From Candidatus Limnocylindria bacterium (GTDB lineage: Bacteria; Chloroflexota; Limnocylindria; QHBO01), in assembly GCA_030146365.1 (NCBI GenBank), contig JASLBU010000137.1:1-11351 (forward strand): DNA of 11,351 nt, written 5' to 3'. Of the stretch, positions 5,560 through 10,892 are shown in pieces. The notes under the pieces were generated by a model that was given only the letters and a program-made list of their open reading frames with translations, searched no databases and was not told the DNA's origin. Every line of letters starts with the position of its first letter. The stretch's first letter is position 1. Both the position numbers and the translations under genes were made by a program.

Positions 5560-6462
5560 CTACATCGCAAGACCGAGCTGCTCAGGCTCCGGATCCGGGG
5601 TGAGCCGGACGCGACGCCGATCCGCGATGCCGGCCCCGCGCGTCACGGCGGCGACGCGGGACTCGATGGGTGCGAGGGCTGCCGGCGCGAGATAGCCGCT
5701 GCCGCCTGCCGGGTAGAGCGCCCGATACCGCTCCAGCTCCTCCGGCCACTCGCGCTCGAGCACGCCCAGGAAGTGCTCGCGCGTCCCGGGCCGGAGGTTC
5801 AGGACGTTCGACCAGGCATGCGTGGCGCCCGCCTCCCGGGCAGCGCGCAGGACGTCCGCCATGGCCCGTGGCGCATCGGTCAGGCCGGGCAGGACGGGCG
5901 CCAGCGCGACCCCCGCGGCGATTCCGGCGTCCGTCAGGGTCCGGATGGCGCGCAGTCGCTGTGCCGGCGGCGCCACGCCGGGCTCGAGCCGGGCGCCCAG
6001 GGAGGCGTCCAGGGTGGCGATGCTCACGCTGACGGTCACGTCGGCGCGACGCGCGGCGTGGGCCAGCACGTCGGTGTCCCGCACGATGAGCGGGCCGCGG
6101 GTGATGAGGCTGAACGGCGTCCGCGCATCGGCCAGCGCGGCGAGGCAGCCGCGCGTCAGCCGGTATCGGCCCTCCGCCGGCTGGTACGGGTCGGTGGCTG
6201 CCCCGATCGCGACCGTCTGCCGCCGCCAGCTCCTTCTGGCAAGCTCCCGCCGCAGGACCTCGACGATGTTGACCTTGACCCGGATGTTCGTGCCGTAGCG
6301 GTCGTCGGACGGCCGATCCGCCCGCCGCTCGAAGCCGCGGACGTAGCAGAAGGCACACCGATGCACGCAGCCGGTGTAGGGGTTGAGGCTCCAGCGGAAC
6401 CCCATGCCCGTGACGCGGTTGAGGGCGGTGCGGCACGGCTCCTCGCGGTACTCGGCGCGCAT
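5560..6462 (-). CDS. Radical SAM protein, Rv2578c / spore-photoproduct-lyase-like family
   Basis: The 300-residue protein belongs to the SplB-related radical SAM group (COG1533), whose actinobacterial members are named after Rv2578c. The cluster motif CVHRCAFCY gives C32, C36 and C39 in the Cx3Cx2C spacing that binds the 4Fe-4S cluster with SAM. Preceding NPYTGC and following IGAATDPYQPAEGRYRLTRG, PFSLITRGPLIVRD and SVSIATLD are family landmarks. The reaction is not established for this family; UV photoproduct repair is known only for true SplB, and the intein found in some relatives is absent. ATG 6462 is chosen over upstream TTG 6480 because TATACT ends 6 nt before it, which gives a leaderless start. 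A LexA-type box abuts this -10, suggesting DNA-damage control. It converges with the EntS-type exporter with 6 bp between stops. Confidence 0.85.
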   Translation of the reverse strand: MRAEYREEPCRTALNRVTGMGFRWSLNPYTGCVHRCAFCYVRGFERRADRPSDDRYGTNIRVKVNIVEVLRRELARRSWRRQTVAIGAATDPYQPAEGRYRLTRGCLAALADARTPFSLITRGPLIVRDTDVLAHAARRADVTVSVSIATLDASLGARLEPGVAPPAQRLRAIRTLTDAGIAAGVALAPVLPGLTDAPRAMADVLRAAREAGATHAWSNVLNLRPGTREHFLGVLEREWPEELERYRALYPAGGSGYLAPAALAPIESRVAAVTRGAGIADRRRVRLTPDPEPEQLGLAM

Positions 6463-6468
6463 CGGCGC

Positions 6469-6474
6469 AGTATA
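6469..6474 (-). promoter_or_regulatory. -10 box of the radical SAM gene
   Basis: TATACT on the minus strand is a near-consensus -10, 6 nt before the ATG. No convincing -35 is seen. The SOS-type box begins at the very next base. Confidence 0.55.
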
Positions 6475-6486
6475 GAACAAATGTTC
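6475..6486. promoter_or_regulatory. LexA/SOS-type box between divergent genes
   Basis: GAACAAATGTTC fits GAAC-N4-GTTC, the SOS box of Bacillus and Actinomycetota. Flanking TAT and ATA extend the symmetry with one unpaired base on each side. It touches the -10 of the radical SAM gene and covers the -35 region of the divergent methyltransferase gene (-10 at 6500-6505), so one bound LexA dimer could block both. No lexA gene is in the window, so binding is inferred. Confidence 0.5.
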
Positions 6487-6499
6487 GATATGGGTCTGC

Positions 6500-6505
6500 T
6501 AGGCT
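6500..6505 (+). promoter_or_regulatory. -10 box of the class I methyltransferase gene
   Basis: TAGGCT is followed by 7 nt and the ATG at 6513. With no Shine-Dalgarno present, this points to a leaderless transcript. Confidence 0.5.
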
Positions 6506-6512
6506 CGAACCC

Positions 6513-7538
6513 ATGGCATCGCGCGGGCTCGGCGGCACGCTGCAGCGCATCGCCGGCGGAGCGCTCACCGCGGCCGCCGACGGCGGGCTGTGGCTGCTGC
6601 GTCACCTCCCGCTCGGCCGCCGAGCCGAAGGCTGGCTGCTGCAGCGGACGTGGGGCACCGGCTCCGCCGACATGCTCGATGCCTACCTCGTCTCCGGGTA
6701 CCAGAACCCGCGCATCAATCTCCAGAGCGTCCTGGAGCGCCATTTCCTGGTGGCCCGGTTGTTCGGCGACCGCCACGCCGAGCTCATGGGGCAGGAGGTC
6801 CGTTTCGCGATCGAGCTCAGCGAGGTCCTGCGGCGTCGCGCCAAGGAGCTCGGCGTCAAGATGGGCAGCTATCGCAATCCGATCAAGCATGCGGCCGTCC
6901 GTCGCGTCGACGCCGCGATCGCCGACCGCGAGCACGAGATGCTGGAGCGGTGGCACGAACGGTTGCGGCACGAGGCCGTCGGACAACGCCTGCGCCTCAT
7001 CGAGTTCGCGTGTGGCTCCGCCAACGACTACCGCGCCTTCGCGGAGGCGGGCCTCGGACCGCACCTGGACTACCTCGGGATCGATCTCAGCGAGAAGAAC
7101 GTGGCCAATGCGCGCCGCCGCCACCCCGACGCGCGTTTCGAGGTGGGGGACATCCTCGCGCTGCCGTACGCGGACCGCTCCTTCGACTACGTCATCGCCT
7201 CCGACATCTTCGAGCACCTCTCGCCCAATGCGATGGAGCGCGCCCTCGACGAGGCCGCCCGTCTGGCCCGCGAGGCCTTGGTGCTGACCTTCTTCAACAC
7301 CTCAGACGCGCCGGCACACGAGATCAGCCGCCGCCGCGCGTACCACTGGAACCGGCTCAGCCGGCCGCTGATCGTGCAGCGCCTGCGCGACGCTGGATTC
7401 CAGGGCATCACCGCCATCCCGATCGCGCGGTGGCTGAAGGAAGAGCACGGATACGGGCACTCGTACAACCGGCATGCGTGGTCGCTTTTCGCCGAGCGTG
7501 ACGCCGCCGTGGCGGCGAAGCTCCCGCACCGCCTCTAG
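6513..7538 (+). CDS. Class I SAM-dependent methyltransferase
   Basis: The 341-residue protein has a helical N-terminal region of about 160 residues that I do not recognise, then a Methyltransf_11-like Rossmann domain. SAM-binding motif I is IEFACGSANDYRAF (about 163-176), an ACG variant of the usual GxGxG. Motif II is LGIDLSEKNVANAR, with Asp191 expected to bind the SAM ribose. Motif III/IV is VGDILALPYADRSFDYVIASDIFEHL (211-236). The tail FFNTSDAPAHEISRRRAYHWNRLSRPLIVQRLRDAGF fits the final strands. The start has no ribosome binding site but a TAGGCT box 7 nt upstream. The substrate is unknown. The divergent radical SAM gene and the SOS-type box suggest a stress role, but that is inference only. 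Confidence 0.85.
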   Translation: MASRGLGGTLQRIAGGALTAAADGGLWLLRHLPLGRRAEGWLLQRTWGTGSADMLDAYLVSGYQNPRINLQSVLERHFLVARLFGDRHAELMGQEVRFAIELSEVLRRRAKELGVKMGSYRNPIKHAAVRRVDAAIADREHEMLERWHERLRHEAVGQRLRLIEFACGSANDYRAFAEAGLGPHLDYLGIDLSEKNVANARRRHPDARFEVGDILALPYADRSFDYVIASDIFEHLSPNAMERALDEAARLAREALVLTFFNTSDAPAHEISRRRAYHWNRLSRPLIVQRLRDAGFQGITAIPIARWLKEEHGYGHSYNRHAWSLFAERDAAVAAKLPHRL

Positions 7539-7545
7539 GCGGTTG

Positions 7546-7579
7546 GCCCACGTCCCCGGGCGGCCGGGCTTGCGTGGGC
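7546..7579 (+). terminator. Hairpin after the methyltransferase gene
   Basis: GCCCACG (7546-7552) pairs with CGTGGGC (7573-7579). The 20 nt loop has its own CCCGG-type pairing. It starts 8 bp after the stop codon and ends before the next promoter-like box. No T-tract is present. Confidence 0.4.
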
Positions 7580-7582
7580 GCA

Positions 7583-7588
7583 TATCCT
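7583..7588 (+). promoter_or_regulatory. Possible -10 box for the small membrane protein gene
   Basis: TATCCT (TAnnnT type) lies about 60 bp before the preferred GTG start. The resulting leader would hold the GGAGG ribosome binding site. No -35 is seen. Confidence 0.3.
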
Positions 7589-7648
7589 GTGGAAGCCGTC
7601 GTGCCCTTCGGCTGGCTCAGGGGGGTGTCCATGCTCGGAGGACACGAC

Positions 7649-7753
7649 GTGGAACTCGTCACCGGCCAGACGCTGCTCGTCATCGCGCTGCTCGTCCTCG
7701 CCGTGCTGACCGTGATGTGGGTGCTGGCTGCCACGCGGAGCTCACAGCGCTGA
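7649..7753 (+). CDS. Small single-helix membrane protein (34 aa)
   Basis: Translation from GTG 7649 gives 34 residues: a short acidic head (ELVTGQ), one strongly hydrophobic helix (TLLVIALLVLAVLTVMWVLAA) and a basic tail (TRSSQR). That is the standard N-out or C-in anchor pattern with positive residues on the cytoplasmic side. GGAGG at 7637-7641 is 7 nt before the GTG, which decides the start. An in-frame ATG at 7631 would give 40 residues but has no ribosome binding site. It sits alone between a terminator-like hairpin and the SnoaL-like gene. Function is unknown; small proteins of this type often bind larger membrane complexes. Shortness leaves some doubt, but the ribosome binding site and clean hydrophobic stretch argue that it is real. 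Confidence 0.5.
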   Translation: MELVTGQTLLVIALLVLAVLTVMWVLAATRSSQR

Positions 7754-7792
7754 CGATCAGCGGGCAGCCTTCCCACGCCCGCGCCACCGGCG

Positions 7793-7798
7793 TAGGCT
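7793..7798 (+). promoter_or_regulatory. Possible -10 box of the SnoaL-like gene
   Basis: TAGGCT, identical to the box of the methyltransferase gene, stands 56 nt before the ATG. The mRNA would have a leader of about 50 nt carrying AGGAGG. Confidence 0.35.
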
Positions 7799-7854
7799 GG
7801 CGGCCTGAACACGCCGTGCTGCCAGGCGGAGCGATTGAGTCAGGAGGGGATCCC

Positions 7855-8241
7855 ATGGCCGACCATCCGAACGCAGCCATCGTCCGACAGGCCGCGCACC
7901 GCATGGAGCAGTCCGGCGACGTCGTCGGCCAGATGGAGCTGGTCGCCGATGACGTCGTCTGGCACGAGATCGGTCGCGATGAGCCGATTCGCGGCAAGCA
8001 GGCGCTCGTGGAGCGGTTCTCGCAGATGCCGCAGGGCGGTTCGATCACGACCGAGACGCACGACGTGATCGCGAATGACGAGCACTGCATCCAGCTGGTG
8101 ACCGCCACCGCCACCCTCGACGGCGGCGAGCTCGTGTATCGGACCGCCGAGATCTATCACATGCGCGACGGCAAGATCACCGAGCGCTGGGCGTTTTCAG
8201 ACGACACGCAGCGTATCAACGAGTTCTTCGGCGGCATCTGA
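7855..8241 (+). CDS. NTF2-like / SnoaL-like domain protein
   Basis: The 128-residue protein is one alpha+beta-cone (NTF2/SnoaL) domain: an N-terminal helix pair (AAIVRQAAHRMEQSGDVVGQMELVADDVVWHEIG), RGKQALVERFSQMP, then curved strands TTETHDVIANDEHCIQLVTATATLDGGELVYRTAEIYHMRDGKITERWAFSDDT. The pattern I-x-MRDGKITERW is typical of the superfamily. Members include isomerases, polyketide cyclases and plain binding proteins, and no particular activity can be assigned. ATG 7855 is chosen because a strong AGGAGG (7842-7847) is 7 nt upstream. The frame is open further upstream, but that region is intergenic and contains the small membrane gene. The gene is convergent with msrA. Confidence 0.85.
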   Translation: MADHPNAAIVRQAAHRMEQSGDVVGQMELVADDVVWHEIGRDEPIRGKQALVERFSQMPQGGSITTETHDVIANDEHCIQLVTATATLDGGELVYRTAEIYHMRDGKITERWAFSDDTQRINEFFGGI

Positions 8242-8285
8242 CCAGAGCGTTGCCGAGTCCCTCGCGCCAGGAACCACGCGGTACG

Positions 8286-8314
8286 GCCTGCGTCAGATGA
8301 GCGGCGCCGCAGGC
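8286..8314. terminator. Hairpin between convergent SnoaL-like gene and msrA
   Basis: GCCTGCG (8286-8292) pairs with CGCAGGC (8308-8314). A 10 bp palindrome, GCGGCGCCGC, lies at 8301-8310 and overlaps the right arm. It is well placed to end both convergent transcripts and overlaps the msrA stop by one base. No T-tract. Confidence 0.4.
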
Positions 8315-8994
8315 TAGACCTGCTCGATTGCCTCAGCGAACGGTGCCGCGATGCCCGTTGGCATCGGGCAGGCAACGCCCGTCGAGTGATCGGGGCAATA
8401 GCCGTTCGGCACCTTGGCCAGGTACTGCTGGTGGTAGTCCTCGGCGAAGTAGTACGTCGGCGCGTCGGCGATCTCCGTCGTGATCTCGCCAAAGCCCGCG
8501 CTCCTCAGTTCCGCCTGGTACATGTCACGCGACGCCTCGGCGGCGGCGCGCTGCTCCGGGGTGTGGGCGAAGATTGCCGATCGGTACTGCGTGCCGCGAT
8601 CGTTGCCCTGGCGCATGCCCTGGGTCGGGTCGTGGTTCTCCCAGAACAGCTTGAGCAGCGCCTCGTAGGAGATGCGCGAGGGGTCGAAGGCGACCTGCAC
8701 GACCTCCGCGTGGCCGGTCCGGCCGGTGCAGACCTCTTCGTAGGTGGGGTTCGGCGTGGAGCCCCCGGCGTAGCCCGCCGAGGTGCTGACGACACCGGGG
8801 ATCTGCCAGAACAGCTTCTCCGCGCCCCAGAAGCAGCCCATCGCGAAGGTGGCGAGCTGCGTACCCTCCGGGTGGGGGCCCTTGATGGGCGTGGCGTTGA
8901 TGAAGTGGCGCTCCGCGGTGGGAATCGCCTGATCGCGGCCGGGAAGCGCATTGGCCGGATCGGGCATGGTGGTGGGTCGGCCGATTCCGAACAT
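8314..8994 (-). CDS. msrA: Peptide-methionine (S)-S-oxide reductase
   Basis: The 226-residue cytoplasmic enzyme reduces methionine-S-sulfoxide in proteins and free methionine, repairing oxidative damage. The catalytic motif ATFAMGCFWGAEKLF contains the nucleophile Cys54. Family blocks GVVSTSAGYAGGST, PTYEEVCTGRTGHAEVVQVAFDP, FWENHDPTQGMRQGNDRGTQYRSAIF and YYFAEDYHQQYLAKVPNGYC follow in order. Cys200 and Cys209 (GYCPDHSTGVACP) are the expected resolving cysteines for thioredoxin recycling. Length is usual. The frame is open far upstream, but ATG 8994 is chosen because TATGCT ends 6 nt before it and homology starts soon after. No msrB is fused or adjacent. It is divergent from the shikimate-kinase-like gene across 59 bp. 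Confidence 0.95.
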   Translation of the reverse strand: MFGIGRPTTMPDPANALPGRDQAIPTAERHFINATPIKGPHPEGTQLATFAMGCFWGAEKLFWQIPGVVSTSAGYAGGSTPNPTYEEVCTGRTGHAEVVQVAFDPSRISYEALLKLFWENHDPTQGMRQGNDRGTQYRSAIFAHTPEQRAAAEASRDMYQAELRSAGFGEITTEIADAPTYYFAEDYHQQYLAKVPNGYCPDHSTGVACPMPTGIAAPFAEAIEQV

Positions 8995-9000
8995 GGGACG

Positions 9001-9006
9001 AGCATA
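9001..9006 (-). promoter_or_regulatory. -10 box of msrA
   Basis: TATGCT on the minus strand is 6 nt before the msrA ATG with no Shine-Dalgarno, indicating a leaderless start. No -35 match is evident. Confidence 0.5.
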
Positions 9007-9021
9007 CGCCCGATGCGATCC

Positions 9022-9037
9022 GGGCGCTGACGCGCCC
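9022..9037. promoter_or_regulatory. Inverted repeat between msrA and the shikimate-kinase-like gene
   Basis: GGGCGC-tgac-GCGCCC, a perfect 6 bp inverted repeat, lies between the two divergent -10 boxes. It could be an operator for either gene, or chance in G+C-rich DNA. Confidence 0.25.
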
Positions 9038-9041
9038 CTGC

Positions 9042-9047
9042 TAGCCT
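9042..9047 (+). promoter_or_regulatory. -10 box of the shikimate-kinase-like gene
   Basis: TAGCCT, 6 nt, ATG. No Shine-Dalgarno is present, so the start is probably leaderless. Confidence 0.5.
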
Positions 9048-9053
9048 TCGGCC

Positions 9054-9596
9054 ATGACCGATGCCACCGGCGCCACGCACGACCGCGTGGTGCTGCTCGG
9101 CATGATGGGCAGCGGCAAGTCGTCGGTCGGAGAGGCCCTTGCCGATCGGACCGGCTACCCCTTCGTCGACAACGACGCGCTCGTGGAACGAGCCACCGGC
9201 CGCACGGCACGGGAGCTTCTTGAGCGCGACGGCGAGGCAGCAATGCGCGCGGCCGAGGCCTCGGCACTCGAGGTGGCCCTGGATTTGCCGCCGCCCGTGA
9301 TCGTGGCCACCGCCGCAGGAACGATCCTGCAGCCGGAGAATCGGGACCGCCTTCGCCGCGGGGGGCTCGTCGTCTGGCTGCGTGCTCCGGCAGAGGTGCT
9401 GGCGGCGCGGGCAGTCGGCGCTGCCCATCGGCCATGGCTCGACGAGGACCCGGTGGCCTGGTTCCGCCAGGCGGCGGCAGAGCGCGACGCGCTGTACGCA
9501 TCCGTGGCGGATCTGGAGGTGGACACGGGCGTGCTGCCGCCCGGCGAGGCGGTCGACCGCATCCTCGCCCAGCTGGCCGATACCATTCGGCCATGA
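9054..9596 (+). CDS. Shikimate-kinase-like P-loop kinase with altered glycine motif
   Basis: The 180-residue protein has the shikimate kinase layout: Walker A GMMGSGKS (16-23), FVDNDALVERATGR with Asp39 and Asp41, GEAAMRAAE with Arg65 in the place of the shikimate-binding arginine, RPWL (126-129) in the lid, and AAERDALY with Arg144. The GGG motif that contacts shikimate in AroK is ATAAGTIL here (AAG at 87-89), and the lid RPLL is RPWL. A typical AroK would phosphorylate shikimate at the 3-hydroxyl. With two of three glycines replaced and no aro genes nearby, this may be a paralogue with another small-molecule substrate. TAGCCT 6 nt before the ATG supports the start. Its stop overlaps the thioesterase start (ATGA). 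Confidence 0.75.
   Translation: MTDATGATHDRVVLLGMMGSGKSSVGEALADRTGYPFVDNDALVERATGRTARELLERDGEAAMRAAEASALEVALDLPPPVIVATAAGTILQPENRDRLRRGGLVVWLRAPAEVLAARAVGAAHRPWLDEDPVAWFRQAAAERDALYASVADLEVDTGVLPPGEAVDRILAQLADTIRP
9581..9586 (+). promoter_or_regulatory. Possible internal -10 box before the thioesterase gene
   Basis: TACCAT lies in the last codons of the shikimate-kinase-like gene, 6 nt before the thioesterase ATG. It could give a separate leaderless mRNA in addition to coupled translation through ATGA. Confidence 0.35.
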
Positions 9597-10000
9597 CCCA
9601 CGACGCCGACACGCGCTTCGAGGAGGTGCATCTCGCCGAGCTCGTGATGCCGAACCAGACGAACCATCACGGCACGCTGTTCGGTGGCCACGCACTGGGG
9701 CTGATGGACCATGCGGGGTGGGTTGCCGCGACGCGTTGCGCGCGCCGCACGATGGTGACGGTGGCCTCGGACCGCGTGGAGTTCAAGGTGCCGGTCCGGG
9801 CGGGCGAGCTCGTCGAGCTCGTGGCGCGCGTGACCCGCGTGGGGCGCACCTCCGTGACCGTCGGGGTGGACATGTACGCCGAAGTCGTGGCCAGCGGCGA
9901 ACGTCGCCTGGCGACGTCGGGCAGCTTCGTGTTCGTCGCCATCGACGACGCGGGGCAGCCCGTGCCGATCGGACCGGACGCCTCCCCTTCGACGCCCTGA
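9593..10000 (+). CDS. Hotdog-fold acyl-CoA thioesterase (YciA/ACOT type)
   Basis: The 135-residue protein is a single hotdog domain that should hydrolyse acyl-CoA to free acid and CoA in the cytoplasm. The family stretch MPNQTNHHGTLFGGHALGLMDHAGWVAATRCARR contains the H-G-x3-G-G turn and Asp39 (LMD), the position of the catalytic acid in YciA-like enzymes. It is followed by VTVASDRVEFKVPVRAGELVELVARVTRVGRTSVTVGVDMYAE, the core beta strands. Length is usual. ATG 9593 is chosen over upstream in-frame codons because homology begins here, it overlaps the previous stop as ATGA, and TACCAT stands 6 nt before it. It probably shares a transcript with the kinase-like gene and ends at the hairpin 8 bp downstream. 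Chain-length preference is unknown. Confidence 0.9.
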   Translation: MTHDADTRFEEVHLAELVMPNQTNHHGTLFGGHALGLMDHAGWVAATRCARRTMVTVASDRVEFKVPVRAGELVELVARVTRVGRTSVTVGVDMYAEVVASGERRLATSGSFVFVAIDDAGQPVPIGPDASPSTP

Positions 10001-10007
10001 CACGGCA

Positions 10008-10044
10008 AGAACCCCGTCCGGTGCTCGGTTCCGGACGGGGTTCT
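10008..10044 (+). terminator. Strong hairpin terminator after the thioesterase gene
   Basis: AGAACCCCGTCCGG (10008-10021) and CCGGACGGGGTTCT (10031-10044) pair perfectly over 14 bp around a 9 nt loop, 7 bp after the stop codon. It is by far the strongest simple hairpin in the window. The T-tract is only TTCT, as often happens in G+C-rich genomes. Confidence 0.8.
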
Positions 10045-10089
10045 CACCTGGAGGGAGGTTGGGTGCTCCCAAGTCTCGACCACGGCGCA

Positions 10090-10147
10090 CGGGGCCGCCA
10101 GCGACATGGGCCGCACCCGCGCTACGTCAAGTGACGTAATGGCCCCG
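10090..10147. repeat. Nested inverted repeats between convergent genes
   Basis: TACGTCA-ag-TGACGTA (10123-10138) is a perfect 7 bp inverted repeat. It sits inside an outer pair, CGGGGCC (10090-10096) and GGCCCCG (10141-10147). The location is downstream of both the thioesterase and redoxin-like genes, so it is not an obvious promoter operator. It may be a protein-binding site or part of the end of the minus-strand transcript. Confidence 0.35.
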
Positions 10148-10162
10148 CGCGCCTGCCTGCGG

Positions 10163-10552
10163 TTAGGGCGTGGGTCCGGCCAGGAGCGGATCGTCGAGCA
10201 CGCCGCATTCCGGGCACGCGGTTGCCAGGAACCGGAACCATTCGGCCAGCGCGGAGGCGTCGGGCAGCTCGCTCGCGTGCATGACGTCATGGACGGCGTA
10301 GACCTGCCGATAGCGGTCCACCACGAGGAGCCGGTGTGCCGGCTCGCCGTCCTCGTCGGCCACCACCAGCCGGCCGTCCCACGCCGCGAACTCGTCGCGC
10401 TGCGCATCGAGGACCTCCAGGTAGTCCGCCGTGGATCGGGCTCCCGGCACGAGGAGCGCGATGGCGTCGAGCCGGCGCGTCGGCCCGCCGCCGAGCAGGC
10501 GGCTCGGAATCTGGTCTCCCACGCGAGCCGATCGGAGAGCGGGTGGTGCCAT
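10163..10552 (-). CDS. Redoxin-like (thioredoxin-fold) protein with C-terminal CPEC motif
   Basis: The 129-residue protein resembles the AhpC/TSA-like redoxin proteins that end in a WxRFLAxxCPECGV segment. VGDQIPSRLL near residue 11 matches the first strand of that fold. DYLEVLDAQRDEFAAWDGRLVVADEDGEPAHRLLVVDRYRQVYAVHDV matches the later strands, and CPEC occupies 113-116. The usual N-terminal peroxidatic cysteine is missing: after RLDAIALLVPGARSTADYL there is no Cys before the C-terminal pair. It may therefore be a binding or thiol-exchange protein and not a peroxidase. ATG 10552 is the natural start, but neither a Shine-Dalgarno nor a TAnnnT box is visible. Repeat copy 2 begins 61 bp upstream of it. 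The family call is moderate; the function is open. Confidence 0.65.
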   Translation of the reverse strand: MAPPALRSARVGDQIPSRLLGGGPTRRLDAIALLVPGARSTADYLEVLDAQRDEFAAWDGRLVVADEDGEPAHRLLVVDRYRQVYAVHDVMHASELPDASALAEWFRFLATACPECGVLDDPLLAGPTP

Positions 10553-10623
10553 CGGTCAGGGACGAGCCGCGGGCGCGCCGGCGCGGTTGCCCGCCTCGAC
10601 AGACCGGTCCGCAGCCGTCCGAT

Positions 10624-10643
10624 CGTGGACAACCTGTGGACAG
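10624..10643 (-). promoter_or_regulatory. Pair of DnaA-box-like sequences in repeat copy 2
   Basis: The same tandem CTGTCCACA and TTGTCCACG as in copy 1, with no substitutions, on the minus strand. Confidence 0.35.
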
Positions 10644-10680
10644 GCGCGCGACGCCGCGGCAAGTTCGGGGATAAGTGGGC

Positions 10681-10710
10681 TTGTGCCGACCTCGCCGCGC
10701 CGGTGATACT
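10681..10710 (+). promoter_or_regulatory. Putative promoter inside repeat copy 2
   Basis: TTGTGC (10681-10686), an 18 nt spacer and GATACT (10705-10710), identical to copy 1. The only nearby difference is one base after the -10 box. Confidence 0.4.
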
Positions 10711-10715
10711 GGGGT

Positions 10716-10885
10716 CGTCCCGAAGGGGCAAGCAACACCGGTTCACCTGATTTCGATTGAGTGTTCCGGGACGCGGACTCGGCGGCTTCGGTCACCGGGC
10801 ACCGGACGGCAGCGATGGCTTCGGTCATCGCGGTCGGGAGCCTGTTCCTTCGGGACATTCGCGTGCCCGGCGCCGCGCCGGCCCG
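10716..10885 (+). ncRNA. Candidate structured RNA, copy 2
   Basis: All helices drawn for copy 1 are available: P1 at 10716-10722 with 10767-10773, the second UUCG hairpin at 10812-10831, and the enclosing P3 at 10795-10802 with 10863-10870. The first UUCG hairpin (10780-10797) has a C-A mismatch in place of the T-A pair. No plus-strand gene follows; transcription would run antisense into the 3' end of the kinase gene. This favours a free-standing RNA over a leader or riboswitch. Confidence 0.4.
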
Positions 10886-10892
10886 GAGCGGC

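Larger units (their letters stand above)
10614..10885. repeat. 272 bp dispersed repeat, copy 2
   Basis: This copy matches 2285-2556 at 269 of 272 positions, in the same orientation and offset by 8329 bp. It fills most of the 340 bp gap between the redoxin-like start and the stop of the kinase gene, and ends 7 bp before that stop. The first and last shared bases are flanked by unrelated sequence in the two copies. The T-to-C change at 10783 (2454 in copy 1) breaks a T-A pair in the first UUCG hairpin. Confidence 0.95.

Noticed and set aside
9434..9592. Upstream in-frame extension of the thioesterase
   Set aside because: The extra 53 residues are a G/R-rich read-through of the kinase gene in another frame. 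Hotdog homology starts at 9593.
10106..10750. A 214-codon plus-strand frame over the redoxin-like gene and repeat copy 2
   Set aside because: It has no family resemblance or ribosome binding site, and it is antisense to a recognisable protein.
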